64,000 nucleotides of DNA from Byssochlamys sp. IMV 00236. Lineage: Eukaryota > Ascomycota > Eurotiomycetes > Eurotiales > Thermoascaceae. Of the stretch, positions 46,117 to 58,200 are shown one piece after another (position 1 is the first letter of the stretch; the number at the start of each line of letters is the position of its first letter). The translations under genes and the position numbers were made by a program. The DNA lies in NCBI GenBank assembly GCA_001931875.2, contig MSJH02000650.1:124001-188000 (forward strand). Direction: 5' to 3'. Under the pieces are notes generated by a model. The model made no database searches. It was not told the DNA's origin and worked only from the letters and a program-made list of their open reading frames with translations.

Positions 46117-46432
46117 TCTGGCCGTGTCCAGCAGGGCGTTCACAAGCAGTGTCGCAGGAGGCGCAGTTGTTGAAGCGTTAGTGGAGAGGCGTAAACGATT
46201 CTATGAAAAGGCCGATCAGTGGAGTCGAGGGGTCCTGCTCTTGCTGGAATTTTTTCCGCTCCGACGGGAAGCTTTGGGGTGTTGTGATTGGACGGGACCG
46301 TTAGCTACAGCTTATCAGAATACCTAATACGTATCGCGTTTCTATGGTCTCTTCGTCTGCGATTGGAAAAGAATGTCTGCTATATGTGGAAATGATATTT
46401 AGATCAGAATAATATATACAAGATGTCTTATC
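46117..46432. other. Tandem intergenic region
   Basis: A 316-bp gap between the swf1 stop and the ataxin-10 homologue start, both on the minus strand. It should contain the latter's promoter. Nothing specific is recognised. Confidence 0.5.
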
Positions 46433-47781
46433 TCACAAGAGCTTCAATACATCCTGCAGGTTCCCCCAGAATCCCAAGTCATAGATATTTTCCACTTCAG
46501 CAAGGCTGCTTATTCGAACCCACCTAGGATCGACGGGGGCATTCTGGTCATCCGGTTGAATGACTGAATTCGATCGTGAGGATAGCATGTATCCCGCTCT
46601 CGGTGATTCGCCATCCGTGATAGCCAACAGCTGATCAGTGTGCGCAGGCCAGGACGTACGGGGCGCAGGAGACTCATTTTCCGGTCCAGGTTCCCCGTAG
46701 ATCTCACTTCTTTTGGCCTTGAAAACAAAGCCATCTTCTATATCGTCTCTCCAGTATCCCCACTTTGCGTTTTCGTTCGTCGTCATTCCGGCCCAGATCA
46801 GATAGAGATGGTATAAGAAAAATCCAACAGCGAGAGGCGCCGTCATCAGCGCCAGAAGGAATATAGCACCGATGCGAATGTCTTCCAATATAACCGATCC
46901 CCATATATTGAAGAACGCCGACCAACTAACGTTCTTGCTCCAGTGCCCCGTGGATCCTGTGATCGGTGGCATGATTTCTTGTAGCGTTCCGTCCAAAAGG
47001 GTGTAACCCAAGTAAACGCCGTACAATAAGAGGACTGATGTTGATACCAAAAGTGACATAAAATAATGGTAGTTGTGTCGGCCAACGCAGTTAGTTAACC
47101 ATATGCAGTGGTGATCATGTCTGGAGATACACGCATTGCAGATCCTGCAGTGTTTGCTTCGAGGTGGCTTGGGAAGGTGACAGGTCCGACATAGATGCCC
47201 TGGATGAAACAGAACTCGATCGTAAGGATAGTGCGTCATTTCCCTGTCGAGATTCTCTTTTGTGACGAACGATTTTGTTACGACGCAGGCATACAAGCTA
47301 AGATATGGCAGTGTGATAGCTATCAATACACACAGCCGATGCGCTATAGTAAGTTTCGGCCACGCCTTTGGGACAAACATACACTCCGATCCTGACAGTA
47401 GGGCAATAAAGAATATCTGTTTTCTTTATGTCAGCAGAAATTTCGATTGGTACAGCTATGTTGAGCCGAATTCGCTGACCAAGACCAATGGATGATTCTC
47501 TCGTAGTAAGTACCTGCCAGACCTACGCCAGAATCGCAAGAGGCGGCCGCCCAGTAAAGAAGAATCCACATAGGCAATCCCACTGGGAAGATAAACCCAG
47601 ATGATTTTGTAGAGGAAACCGATTGGCGTCTTCCTACAGAAACGTGTAAGATTCCGTATCGACAATTTGATGAATGGCCATGGAGAACCTACTTTAAAGC
47701 AGGGAGTCGCCCAAAAAGAGCGACAAACGTCGCAAAGGATATCGCCAGAACGATCAGAGCTACATTTCGCAGAGTTCCCAT
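46433..47781 (-). CDS. swf1: DHHC palmitoyltransferase Swf1
   Basis: Endoplasmic-reticulum S-acyltransferase; in yeast Swf1 palmitoylates SNAREs near their membrane anchors. Exons 47693-47781, 47480-47633 and 46433-47416 give 408 aa. The N-terminal helix (MGTLRNVALIVLAISFATFV) is a signal anchor. The cysteine-rich domain reads CRTCHLPKPPRSKHCRICNA, followed by CISRHDHHCIW with the catalytic DHHC at about residues 182-185. Two membrane helices precede it and two follow (FMSLLVSTSVLLLYGVYLGY and a second near residue 270). The C-terminal tail of about 110 residues is soluble. The Swf1 assignment rests on length and on this arrangement. It is divergent from rap1. Confidence 0.92.
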
Positions 47782-48324
47782 GGTTTGAGTTTCGGATGCG
47801 ATTCCCCTGAGTTCGCAAACGAGCAGCGCAGGTTACCAGTCGTTCTGCATCCTGACAAGGTGGGACATAAAATGAACTGCCAAATATACCAGGTATCACA
47901 GGAAGCAGTCGGCTAGTGAATGGGTTGATCTCCTGGTTAAGCGACGCGGAGTCGCTTTTCGTCTCGCGCCGCGATCTCTCGAGTCTCCCTTTCCAAGCGC
48001 TAAAGACGCATTAATTGGCCCGTGCACGTGATGGTCATATTGAAGGACCATCGACTTTCTCAACGATCAACTTTTTGTCCCATCAACAATCCTTATAAAG
48101 ATGATACTGAAGAGCTTTCCAGATAGGATTTAATTTGAGAACTCAGACTATAAACCAGGCTGATCTTTACTCGTGAACGTTCAGTCTACGGCTCGCGAGG
48201 CACGTGCAACGCGTTTGAAGACCACCCCCTAAAAACAAAGACCACGGCTCCTTAGCTTTGCCAGAAAGAGTCCAGTTATTGTTACAAATCGGTCTGGTAA
48301 GATTGAGCTGGGTTTTTTGCCAGG
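47782..48324. promoter_or_regulatory. Divergent promoter region, swf1 / rap1
   Basis: 543 bp between opposite start codons. A short stem GCGACGC-GGA-GTCGC sits near 47941-47955. Both promoters should be here; specific factors cannot be named from the sequence. Confidence 0.45.
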
Positions 48325-50053
48325 ATGTCTGCAAATATTGTCTATAAAAGTGCCCCGCCAGATGGCAGGCCGGGTACTCTTTTTGAAGGGAAGAAATTCT
48401 GGCTATCCTACAACGTTCCACAAAGGAGCAGATTCAGAGAACTCATTCAGGTGATAAAAATCATTCTTTTACAGTCGGCTTTGATCTAACTGCTGCTAGT
48501 GGAATGGCGGCTTTGTAGTACCGTTAGAAAAAGATGCTGATGTTAAATTGGTCGACTACGTGAAAAGGGATGCCCCTCCAGACAGGTAGGTGTTCTTTCC
48601 ATATTATGATTCTTGATCACAGCTTAGGATCATTCTAGCTTTTCATATCAATATATTGAAAGATGTATTCGAGCTGGACATCATGTGAGCCTTGAGGCCC
48701 ATCGGGTTGGCCCAGCTGAACCCAAGTCTCGTCCTACAGGTGCCTCTCATATCCCGCCAAGAGCACACAGGAAACAATTTACAAAGGAGGATGACGAAAT
48801 TCTCTTGGCATGGGTCCAGGATTCTGTAGCAAATGGCCTTGCCACTGCAGGAAACAAAATCTACGAGACTCTGGCACAGCAGGTACGTAGCCCAGCTCAA
48901 GCAACTACTAGCCATGGCGTGAAGCTGACAAGAGTAGCATCCACAACACACCTCTCAGTCATGGAGAAATCGCTATGTAAAGAACTTCCGTGGACAGGGG
49001 CTCCCTACAGCACTGTCTTCTGGAACTAAACGTGTCTCCACGTCTGAAGATGCAAATAGAACTATTTCCTCGGAAAGCGCTCCCGTGAGAGAGCAGTCGG
49101 AGTCTTCTAGAAGTGGCGACGTTTCTAAGCCCCCACGGGGAGAGGCAGCGCAGGAACCGTCTCACAGCGCTCCTAAACCAGCTAGAAGCCGTCATCTGAA
49201 TTCGTCGCAACATGCCCCGAGTACGCCTGTGGACCAACAAGAGAAAGTCTTAACACAGGTACCACTGCAGGTACCACTGGAGAGCCCGTATCATACTCCA
49301 ATCCTGCCACAAAGGCCGCCCGGTCATGGCCAGGAGCCACCGCGCGCAGTACGTTCGGGCATGGTCACCAATCCCAATGGGGTCGGGAAACGGACGCAGC
49401 AGGATGCGACGCGCATAGAAGAGCAAGTGCGAAAAAGAAGACGGATATCCCTTGATATCCCAACATTCGACCCAGATCACCAGCCAGAGCGTAAACGGAG
49501 AGTGACTGATTACGACCCAAGGTTGTTACCATCGACTCCTATCCAGCCTCCTGTAGAAGCAGAAAAGGCAGAAGAAAGGCCAGCTCCAGACACTACAGAT
49601 GATGAGACACAGTCTGAGGATCGGTTTGAAACCGCACCGCAGTTCGACACCCAACGGCCGTCACAACCTGACGATAATCTACTTCGGGAACTGCCTTTTC
49701 TCCCATCCAGCCCATCCGAAGAAGAAGAAACTCAGGAGCGCCAAGAAGAGGTTATCAACGAAATTGACCAATGGATTAAGGCGCGCGTAAGGACAGGCAA
49801 GGCACAGAACGAGCAGCAGGTCAAAGAGGCATTGCGGTGTACAACCATGAGCCCTGACCTAGCGGATGTCGTTCTGAAATATCTAGTGAAAGGAAAAGGC
49901 ATTCCTCAGAACATGCGCGGGGTATGGACTCCTGAGGATGACAGCCGCCTGCAGAACTCGAATGCCAGGGAGATGGAGCGTTCGATTGAAAAGCACGGTA
50001 TGGAACTTGCGAAAATGAGGAAAAAGTATCTTCGAATGGCCCAAGGCGCTTAG
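48325..50053 (+). CDS. rap1: Rap1 telomere protein (BRCT, Myb, RCT)
   Basis: Shelterin-type Rap1, which binds telomeric chromatin and regulates telomere length and silencing. Exons 48325-48450, 48500-48585, 48639-48882 and 48938-50053 give 523 aa. An N-terminal BRCT domain covers about residues 15-95 (LFEGKKFWLSYNVPQRSRF to YIERCIRAGHHV). The Myb domain covers about 122-180, with KQFTKEDDEILLAWVQD, ATAGNKIYETLAQQ and HTSQSWRNRYVKNFRG. A long disordered region follows, with a basic patch (VRKRRRISLDIPTFD). The C-terminal RCT domain runs from about residue 425 (EEVINEIDQWIKARVRTG) and contains TPEDDSRL. It is convergent with hepA. Confidence 0.95.
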
Positions 50054-50549
50054 GTAGCTTATCAGCGTTGGACCATATGGATAATGTATGTACATACAGT
50101 TAGCAACTACTTGGGACCATAAACTATAATGAGGATACTGCAGATGTCTGAAAAGCCTGCGCTACGGAGTCAAAACGGGTAATGGAATAAATGCATTGCC
50201 TTTCTTCTTTTCCGATTAAAAACATGAATAATGTCGATTATGACGAGCGGCCCATCAGTTCGAGTGACTTACGGGAGAAGGGTCCTTCGGAAGCCACCAT
50301 AGACATACTAGAGATAGCGGGTAGGAGCATTGATGGAACAGGAAATACTGGCCAAACACCTATCCCTTGCGAATACAACCTGGAGCAGATACAAATAGGA
50401 TTAAGGGACAATCCAAAAAACGGAAAGGAAAAATATAGAGGGAAAATGTTGCGCAAATTAACTAAATCGACACCCTCCTAGCTGAATGTTAGAACCGCAC
50501 ACTGAATAAAAGAAACTGTCCATTGACATTTGTCGTTATGAATAGTGAT
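50054..50549. other. Convergent intergenic region, rap1 / hepA
   Basis: About 500 bp between the stop codons of rap1 and hepA. Small frames at 50191-50481 (plus) and 50238-50456 (minus) are not supported. 3' UTRs of the two transcripts could meet or overlap here. Confidence 0.5.
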
Positions 50550-51579
50550 TCAGCCTTCTTTGAAGACCCTGGTAAATCGTCAGTACCAAGCATACTATAC
50601 ACTTGAGGTAATCATCACTTACAGATGTTGTTCATAGAACCGGAGCATCTGGCGGAGAGTTAGTTTCCAGTGCACAGCGACCATTAGCGAATTGATGCAG
50701 CAAGCTTACCTTCATTGGGCATTTCTCGTAACACTGCTCTATTGACACTCGTGATTTCTTGCCATTGTTCCAGTGGAGATAGGCCATCAGACTGCCCGTG
50801 TCCGGGTCGCGCATAATGGTGTCGACCTTGAGGATGTCCTTTTCCCAGTTCTTGCTCTTAGGTACCCAATCGGGCACATCATCGTTTTCCTCTGATGCAG
50901 CTGGCTCTGCGCTGGCTGTTCCTCGCGACTTCCTTGGCTTCTTCTGGGTCGCCTTCTCAGGTGTAGCCTTTGCCTCGTTCAATGACTTTCTCTTTCTCGA
51001 TGGCTTCTCAGGTCTTCCGCCGAGCTTGGCGTAATACTCATCCACTGCTTCTTTGGCACCATCCCTGCAGGCTAATTGTTAGCCAAACCGGCGCCGGCGT
51101 CTTTAAGGCCATGAATTGCATACAGTAGGTTCTCTTCCGGTTCCAACGTCTGATCTTCTGGTTTGTCATATCCTTTCCACTTCACGTGCAAGAATAAGGT
51201 CTGCCGAAGCGGTCAGTGAACGGTCTCTGGATGTGGATTCTTCTGCGCCTGCTCACATCTTTCTTGTACTCGTGTCCCATGATCTTCTCGACGACATAAC
51301 TAGTAGTACTCAGCACCGAGGCGTCTTTCATGAGCGAAATATTGTGGTACCCACACGTCTTCACCTTCCTCCTCATCGCTCTCTTCCGCCCCTGATTCCC
51401 TTCCATTATCATAAGGGATCGCGTCCCCAGTGGACTCGTCCTCTGAAATATCCTCTACTGGAGCTGCTTCCCATCAGTATTAGTCCAAATTCTGGCATTT
51501 CAGGTCGCAGAGACGTGAAGTCTCGCGGACGTAGGATAGGCCGGAGCGGTGCGAAGCCGCAGGAGCACTCACGAGGCAT
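50550..51579 (-). CDS. hepA: Heterochromatin protein 1 (HepA)
   Basis: HP1-family reader of methylated histone H3 lysine 9. Seven exons (51573-51579, 51355-51463, 51257-51299, 51124-51200, 50710-51064, 50623-50648, 50550-50568) join in frame to 211 aa. The N-terminus MPPPVEDISEDESTGD is acidic. The chromodomain (about 39-78) reads VYVVEKIMGHEYKKDTLFL, then HVKWKGYDKPEDQTLEPEEN, with Tyr and both Trp/Tyr cage positions present. A basic hinge follows (KPSRKRKSLNEAKATP). The chromoshadow domain (about 140-211) includes WEKDILKVDTIM, YLHWNNGKKSRV and the terminal MLRFYEQHLVFKEG. The first coding exon is only 7 nt. Confidence 0.96.
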
Positions 51580-51995
51580 CGTAGACCCTGAAACGAAGCT
51601 AAACAGCCTGGAAAACACCGTAGCGATTGAGATATCGAGCAGCTATGAGCAATTCAGAATGAGTGGCAGATGGGAAAGGCAATGCGCCGAGCGCGAAGTC
51701 GACTGCGTGAATCTCTTGGAGTTGAATTGCCGGCGCGCAAAGTCGCGTGGGAGGCCCAGCGCCAAGCCACATCGGGCAAGCAGCTCACTAGCCTCACTCG
51801 GTCAATCTCCAGAATTTCGAGGTCCAAAAAGGCCCACGCATGTGCACGCCAGCAGTCTGTGTCTAGATCACCGCCGGTCACCCTTGTCGAACAGCTGCTC
51901 TGTTGCGAAGGCCACCTTTGATTTCTTCTCTTTTCAACTGATATCGTTTTTGTTCCCCCGGTGCTAATTCTGCCGTGTGGCAGACCACCTTCAAA
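51580..51995. promoter_or_regulatory. Divergent promoter region, hepA / cct5
   Basis: 416 bp between opposite start codons. Plus-strand frames crossing it (51116-51967) are antisense to hepA and not credible. A pyrimidine-rich stretch (tgatttcttctcttttcaac) near 51917-51936 precedes the cct5 start, typical of fungal transcription start regions. Confidence 0.5.
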
Positions 51996-54250
51996 ATGGC
52001 GATGCGTATGTTCAGATACCCCTCATTATGAAGTCCATCGCTGACAACTCTCTTTTTCAGAGCTTGATATGTCTAATGGTAACTACCCGCGTCTTTCCGT
52101 TCGCTAATATTCAGATGGATATCGGTCTAAACAATATGTGGCAGCTACGGTGATGAAGGATGAGCAGGGCCGGCCATTTATCGTCGTCCGAGAGTACGTC
52201 GCCCCTCCGATATAGCATGGTTCCCAAGACGGTACATGAGCTTCCGGACAACTTATATTGACTCCGTCTGCAGTCAGGGAAAGAAGAAGAGGCAGCATGG
52301 TACCGATGCCGTCAAGTCGCACATTGTTGCGGCCAAGACGGTCGCCAATATTGTGAAGACATCGCTGGTATGGTTATACGCCCTACCCTTTTTGGAACGG
52401 TCATCTGAGATGTCGCTACAGGGCCCTCGTGGTTTGGACAAGATCCTCATCTCTCCGGACGGAGACATCACTGTTACAAACGATGGAGCTACTATTCTGT
52501 CGCAGGTCAGTCATAAGCCGCCCTCCGAGCGCTCATTCGATGTGTCCTAACCGATGTCAAAGATGGAAATCTCCAACAACGTCGCCAAGCTCCTTGTACA
52601 GTTGTCGAAATCCCAGGATGATGAAATTGGTGATGGCACAACTGGTGTGGTAGTATTGGCTGCAGCTCTTTTGGAGCAGGCTTCCGACCTGATCGACAAG
52701 GGTATCCATCCCATCCGGATAGCGGACGGTTACGACCAGGCCTGTGAGATTGCTGTGGCCCAGCTCGATAAGATTAGTGACGAGATTCCATTTACCAAGG
52801 ACAACACGGAAAACTTGGTCAAGGTAGCGAAGACGAGTCTTGGAAGCAAGATGTGTGATCTCCACTGCTCGAATTCATTCCCATACACAACAGATGCTGA
52901 CTGTTTACCAGTGTCTCGAAATCTCACGACCAGTTTGCTAAGATAGCCGTCGAGGCCGTACTCTCCGTTGCCGATCTCGAGCGCAAAGACGTCGATTTCG
53001 AACTTATCAAGGTCGACGGAAAGGTCGGCGGTGCTCTCGAGGATTCTCTTCTCGTCAAGGGCGTCATTGTCGACAAGGACTTCTCGCACCCTCAGATGCC
53101 AGACGAAGTTAGAGATGCTAAGCTGGCAATCTTGACTTGCCCATTTGAACCGCCCAAGCCGAAGACCAAGCACAAGCTCGACATCACATCAGTTGAAGAA
53201 TTCAAACGGTTACAATCCTACGAGAGGGAGAAGTTCTCGGAAATGATCCAGCAGCTTAAGGACAACGGAGCGAACCTGGTTATCTGCCAGTGGGGTTTCG
53301 ATGATGAGGCAAACCACCTGCTTCTCCAGAACAACTTGCCCGCTGTCCGATGGGTTGGTGGACCTGAGATCGAACTCATTGCCATCGCCACAAACGGAAG
53401 GATCGTTCCCCGTTTCGAGGATTTGAGTCCTGAGAAGCTTGGAACGGCTGGTCTCGTCCGCGAAATGAGCTTCGGTACTACGCGCGAAAAGATGCTCGTC
53501 ATTGAGGAATGCGCCAACAGCCGCGCAGTGACCGTTTTCGTAAGAGGTAGCAACAAGATGGTCAGTGTTCCTCGTATACACCCGCGTTACGATTATCCAG
53601 AAAGAACTAACGTGTTTTCCCTGCATCAGATCATCGACGAAGCCAAGCGTTCGCTGCATGACGCCCTCTGCGTTGTTCGTAACCTTGTGCGCGACAACCG
53701 TGTCGTGTATGGAGGTGGTGCAGCCGAGATTGCATGCTCTCTCGCTGTTGAGGAAGCCGCTGTGAAGGTCAGTCCATATTAAGTTGTGTCTTCTAGTTGC
53801 TGGTTTCTGACTTGTCTTAAAGAGCCCGGGAATTGAACAGTACGCCATGCGTGCCTTCGCCGACGCTCTGGACTCCGTCCCCATGACTCTTGCTGAGAAC
53901 TCTGGCTTGAGCCCTATTGAGACTCTTGCCTCGATCAAGTCGAGACAAGTTAAGGAGAATAACTCAAGACTCGGTGTGGACTGCATGCTCACCGGTGACA
54001 ATGGTATGTCTTGCCTATTCGCCCTAACCTTGTTGGCACTGCTAATAATCGTTTCTTTTAGATATGAGATCCCGCTTCGTCATTGATCCCCTTATTGGAA
54101 AGCGCCAGCAGCTCCTGCTTGCTACCCAGCTATGCCGAATGGTTCTCAAGGTAGGGAAATCGCGGTTATTGCTTACATTTCTAGATAGTTGCTGACCCAG
54201 AACAGATCAACAATGTCATCATTGCCGGTGATGACGAGAACGAGTTCTAG
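51996..54250 (+). CDS. cct5: T-complex protein 1 subunit epsilon (CCT5)
   Basis: Subunit of the cytosolic chaperonin TRiC/CCT that folds actin, tubulin and WD-repeat proteins. Eleven exons (51996-52005, 52061-52078, 52115-52193, 52274-52367, 52422-52505, 52563-52852, 52912-53560, 53630-53767, 53823-54003, 54062-54150, 54206-54250) give 558 aa. Group II chaperonin signatures are visible: [31 protein letters not shown], and [17 protein letters not shown] with the catalytic [25 protein letters not shown] lies in the apical domain, and [13 protein letters not shown] and [10 protein letters not shown] in the equatorial domain. The C-terminus is GDDENEF. The first two exons are 10 and 18 nt. Confidence 0.97.
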
Positions 54251-54826
54251 GTCCCCTTTGTATAGATTATACAGGGCACGAACTGCATGAGATATATTCC
54301 ATGATGTGGCGTACAGGAAACCCAAAAACGAAATCTATCTCCCTCTATGATTGAGGATAATTAGTCTCGCCCGCCTCTCTTTTATATGTAAAACAGCAAA
54401 CAAAAAGCAATAGAAGCTGCAGCATCGCGGAAGGATCGACTAGTTTTCATCTTTTCCTATGAATTGAAAAGGTTGGAGTGATGACTTAGAAGACACAACC
54501 TGGAGAACTCTTTCTGTCGAAGCAGTAGGGGTAACAGCTAAATGGTAAAAGTTGGCAATATGGTAGATCAATAACGTATATCATGACTATTCAGTATACT
54601 ACAAGTAATTGGCATGAGCTCGGAGTAAAGAGACAGAAGAGCGATATATTCAGCGTTGTATCTTTTCTGATATTCCAAAATGGGCATGCTTCGCTATTGT
54701 GACAACGACGAATTATTACATCTCCAAATGAGCAGCATCATAAGAAATCCTTGAGAATCGACATATAATGCGAAACTCTTAAAGATTCTCTTCGCACATC
54801 TCTATCTCGGCCGATCTATGGAGATG

Positions 54827-55222
54827 TCAAGAAGTCTCCTTTCTCGATGTATTGCCGAAAGGATACCTTGTCAAATAGAAATAAGAATCAAAAATAAACT
54901 TGACACAGGCTTTTACTAGATGCAAGTCAGCACTTTGGCAGTTCGTAGCCATACTATCTCCCATCCTTTTATGAAATAAAGGAAGTAATCGAAGCTGGGA
55001 AAGAAGGTCTGTCTTGTAGTGCAAATCCAGATACTTGAGAAATTGAACAGACGTGTTAAGGTAGTGGTTGAGCTTATGGGACATCCCTGGTCGTTTCCAG
55101 TATACTTCATCATAGTTTCTATCAATGAGATAGAACAAAATAATTGCCAAAGCTCTTTTGATACAGTTAAGGAAGCCTGAAGAAGTCGCAGTCAGGCCAC
55201 TTAAGACTCTTTCATCAAACAT
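54827..55222 (-). CDS. Hypothetical ORF, 131 aa, unsupported by domain
   Basis: An uninterrupted ATG-started frame in the gene-poor region. The product (MFDERVLSGLTATSSGFLNC...) has a hydrophobic stretch near residues 24-33 and mixed charge, but no motif I recognise. It is the longest single frame between 54.3 and 64 kb. It could be a degenerate fragment of a larger gene, a young gene, or chance. Confidence 0.2.
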   Translation of the reverse strand: MFDERVLSGLTATSSGFLNCIKRALAIILFYLIDRNYDEVYWKRPGMSHKLNHYLNTSVQFLKYLDLHYKTDLLSQLRLLPLFHKRMGDSMATNCQSADLHLVKACVKFIFDSYFYLTRYPFGNTSRKETS

Positions 55223-58200
55223 ATGTTCGCAGGGAGCTCTCAGTGTCCTACGAACAAGTTAATGTTAGTATTTTATTGTTGATATCAGCGGTCTCTAGAT
55301 CTGCGGAGTTGCCTCCGCGGGATCTTTCTTGATACTGAGAAATGAGAAGAATAAAATTGTCTATACACGTCTGGGCCATTAAGAACAGCACTCTTACAGG
55401 GAACTATAATAGATCTACTAGAATATCTTTCATCTCAAAGGGATTAGCATATAACTGTAGGTTACTTCTCTTATCGCAATATAAAAGTGGTATGTCAGCT
55501 ATAATAAGTGCCTGACTCGGACTGGATATCAGTCATTGTTTTCCTCTCATTGAAACGCTACTATATGACAGTAAATCACTTCAATCTCCTCTATCCACAG
55601 ATATTACTGTGTCTACAGTATTATATCATTCGCTAGCCCAAGACTGGAGAGACTACCACAAACGTCCCGAGGAATGTTCTCGCGGTGTGTGCAGGACATA
55701 CTCCAACGCCAGAAACTAGCGGTCAAGAAAATGCGAGCAATAATAGCTATCATCTTCTATCCCGAAATGGCAAGGAGGTAACTACGGTGAGCACATCACA
55801 CGGGTGTGACCCATGCAAGCTTCTCTCACCGTTTAATACAATAACCTGTAAATCGGTGAGAACCGTATAGGACACTCGACCGTACTGAACAGAGCACAGA
55901 CAACTGCGTATTTTTACCATCGGTACTTTTCCGGAGTTCAAGTTCATGGGATGCTGTTCCCCCACTCTCTAAAGTAAACAGCTGCGTTAGGGGCCCAACT
56001 CCCTTTCCCCTGGGACAGACGGCTTCGAAACGGCGACTGCCAGCTATCGTTCGGTAGCATCAAATAGCGTATACTGTGGACCGTCTATGCCTATAATAGA
56101 GTCTAAAGCGCAGCAAAAGCCGTTCGTGCATCCGTAGGTCCTGCTCCGTTGGGAAGAGACTTCGTAATAGATGCTTGCATCGTTTACGCATAAGCAATCC
56201 TGCGGATCACGTCGCGTCATAATAAAAGCTGCTCCGTTGATAGGGAAGGAGAGAGCCGAGCCGAGCTGTCTTCTCAAAATTGAGTTGATTTGGAGTTGTT
56301 CGTAGCCTGACCACGGAGTCCCGACGTCTTTCTGTCAAGTAGGTACCCACAGAAGCCTGGACATATGAAATAGACAGCCAAGCGATACTCTATATAGATT
56401 AAGTAAAGGATAGCTATTCGATCGTAACAAGCTCCTGAGTCCGTAACACGTGTATCAGTTATGGTCCTTAAATTGTAGGGAGTACGACTCAATTTAGCGG
56501 AGATAGTGCACTAGTTACTTGCCTCATTATTAGAGTCAACGGAGGCTGCATTAGTGGTACTTTGTGTCCCAGCAAGCTGGTTAATGGGTCACAAGGTGCC
56601 CGTTCCGACGGCACAGGCGCTATACTGATAGAGCACTGGTAGAAGAGTATGCAAATCCATAGCTAGGCACGGCATGCCGTGATTAGGAAGGAATCTCCAA
56701 GTTCCGTTCTGTTAAATGCGGGCTTCTTGAGACAGATAACAACTTGATGGAATAGCTCAACCATAGTGAGCAGCATATTGATGTCCCTAAGATTCAGCAT
56801 GTGGTTTTGTAATCACAACTTTCCCCAACTTGAGATAGAATCATGGAGAAACTCCGCAGGATGTTATCGGGGCCCAAGGAATAGCTGTAAATTACGCAAC
56901 GGCCTCATTCAAGAAATTACTCAGGCTCCCGTCGGTTGTAAAGATAGTAACAGAATTGATGCGGAACCATCTTGATATCTCCGCCGTTCAAAACCAGGAG
57001 CTTCCTAGACTGATTCTCGAATTAGTTGATTGTTGGCGCTGAAATTAGACTAGGTACCGACTAGAACGAGGAGCCCCTGAAAAGAATTGATTCCTCTAGG
57101 ATCATATGACCTTTTAACATTACCGTTGATGCGCGCCGCAGATTCCAGTGGGTCGAGGACGTCGCAGGTCTACTAACTCAGAATGCAGCATTGTTTTCTT
57201 TGGTGTCCTCTAACGTTGCAGTAAGAAGTCCTATATCCGGGGCTGCGCGCCGTGGACCGCACTCTGGGGACCGCTCCAGGGGGTGGGGGAGTCCCGAGGA
57301 CCTGGTAGCATTGACGCAGGAGAATATAGTATGATAAGAGTGGATTCAGTAGTGCTGTACCAGTCATGAACTGAATCATATCTCAAATTCTTGGACTGGT
57401 AGAGACAGGAAATGAAGGCTTACTCAAATACTTACTGCAACTACTAAACTTCGTAGCAGAAGAGCCTTTGTCAATCTCATCATATGAGAAACCACAGACG
57501 GACAATGTCCGTCAACAGTGCTAGAAAATATGCTTATTCGGACTAGAGCTTTGAGAAACTGCGAAACATGGCCGTTCGCTTTTTCACCAGCTACATGGGC
57601 GGAGTCGCGGAATTATATTCCTGTGCATAGATTCCGTGGCCGGTGTATCTTCTGCACGGGCGTAACGACGAGTAACTAACCATCTTAAAAAGGAGCCACT
57701 ATGAATTGAACTAGTTACTACCATTAATTAGCGCGTCCCATGAACCAAATTCTCACCAGCGGGTGGAAGTAAATCCCTGTCCCGCGGTCTAAATGATCTA
57801 AACGCAAGTAGTAGGTATATGAATATGAAAGCGCTAGCGCTGACAACGCTATCACGGGTTTGATATAGACTTACAGGTCCGCGCTAGTCAAGATAGCCAG
57901 ATAAGCTTCCTATGCGATCACGTTCGAAAGATGCGGTGTTTAGGTATTTGCGATATTTGCCAGCAGCTGCCTAATACCAGGCGAAGAAAGCGCTGTCATT
58001 CTAGCTGTCAACGAACCAGGTATCAAGTTATAGGCACCTACTATAATCTCAATGCCATTCTCGAATTTACTGTTAAGTTATCACGAAGATACGCTCTTTG
58101 TTGTATGATGCAATTCTCTCGAGGTTTGAGGTTGCAATGCGACTCTCTGCGGGAGATAGAGATAACCAGCCCCGAGGTACAGTCTGTAACCAAGAAGTAA

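Noticed and set aside
51116..51967. 283-codon plus-strand open frame
   Set aside because: Antisense to hepA exons, which join perfectly into an HP1 protein; the frame itself has no domain.
53210..54001. 263-codon minus-strand open frame
   Set aside because: Antisense to cct5 exons and crossing its introns; no domain.
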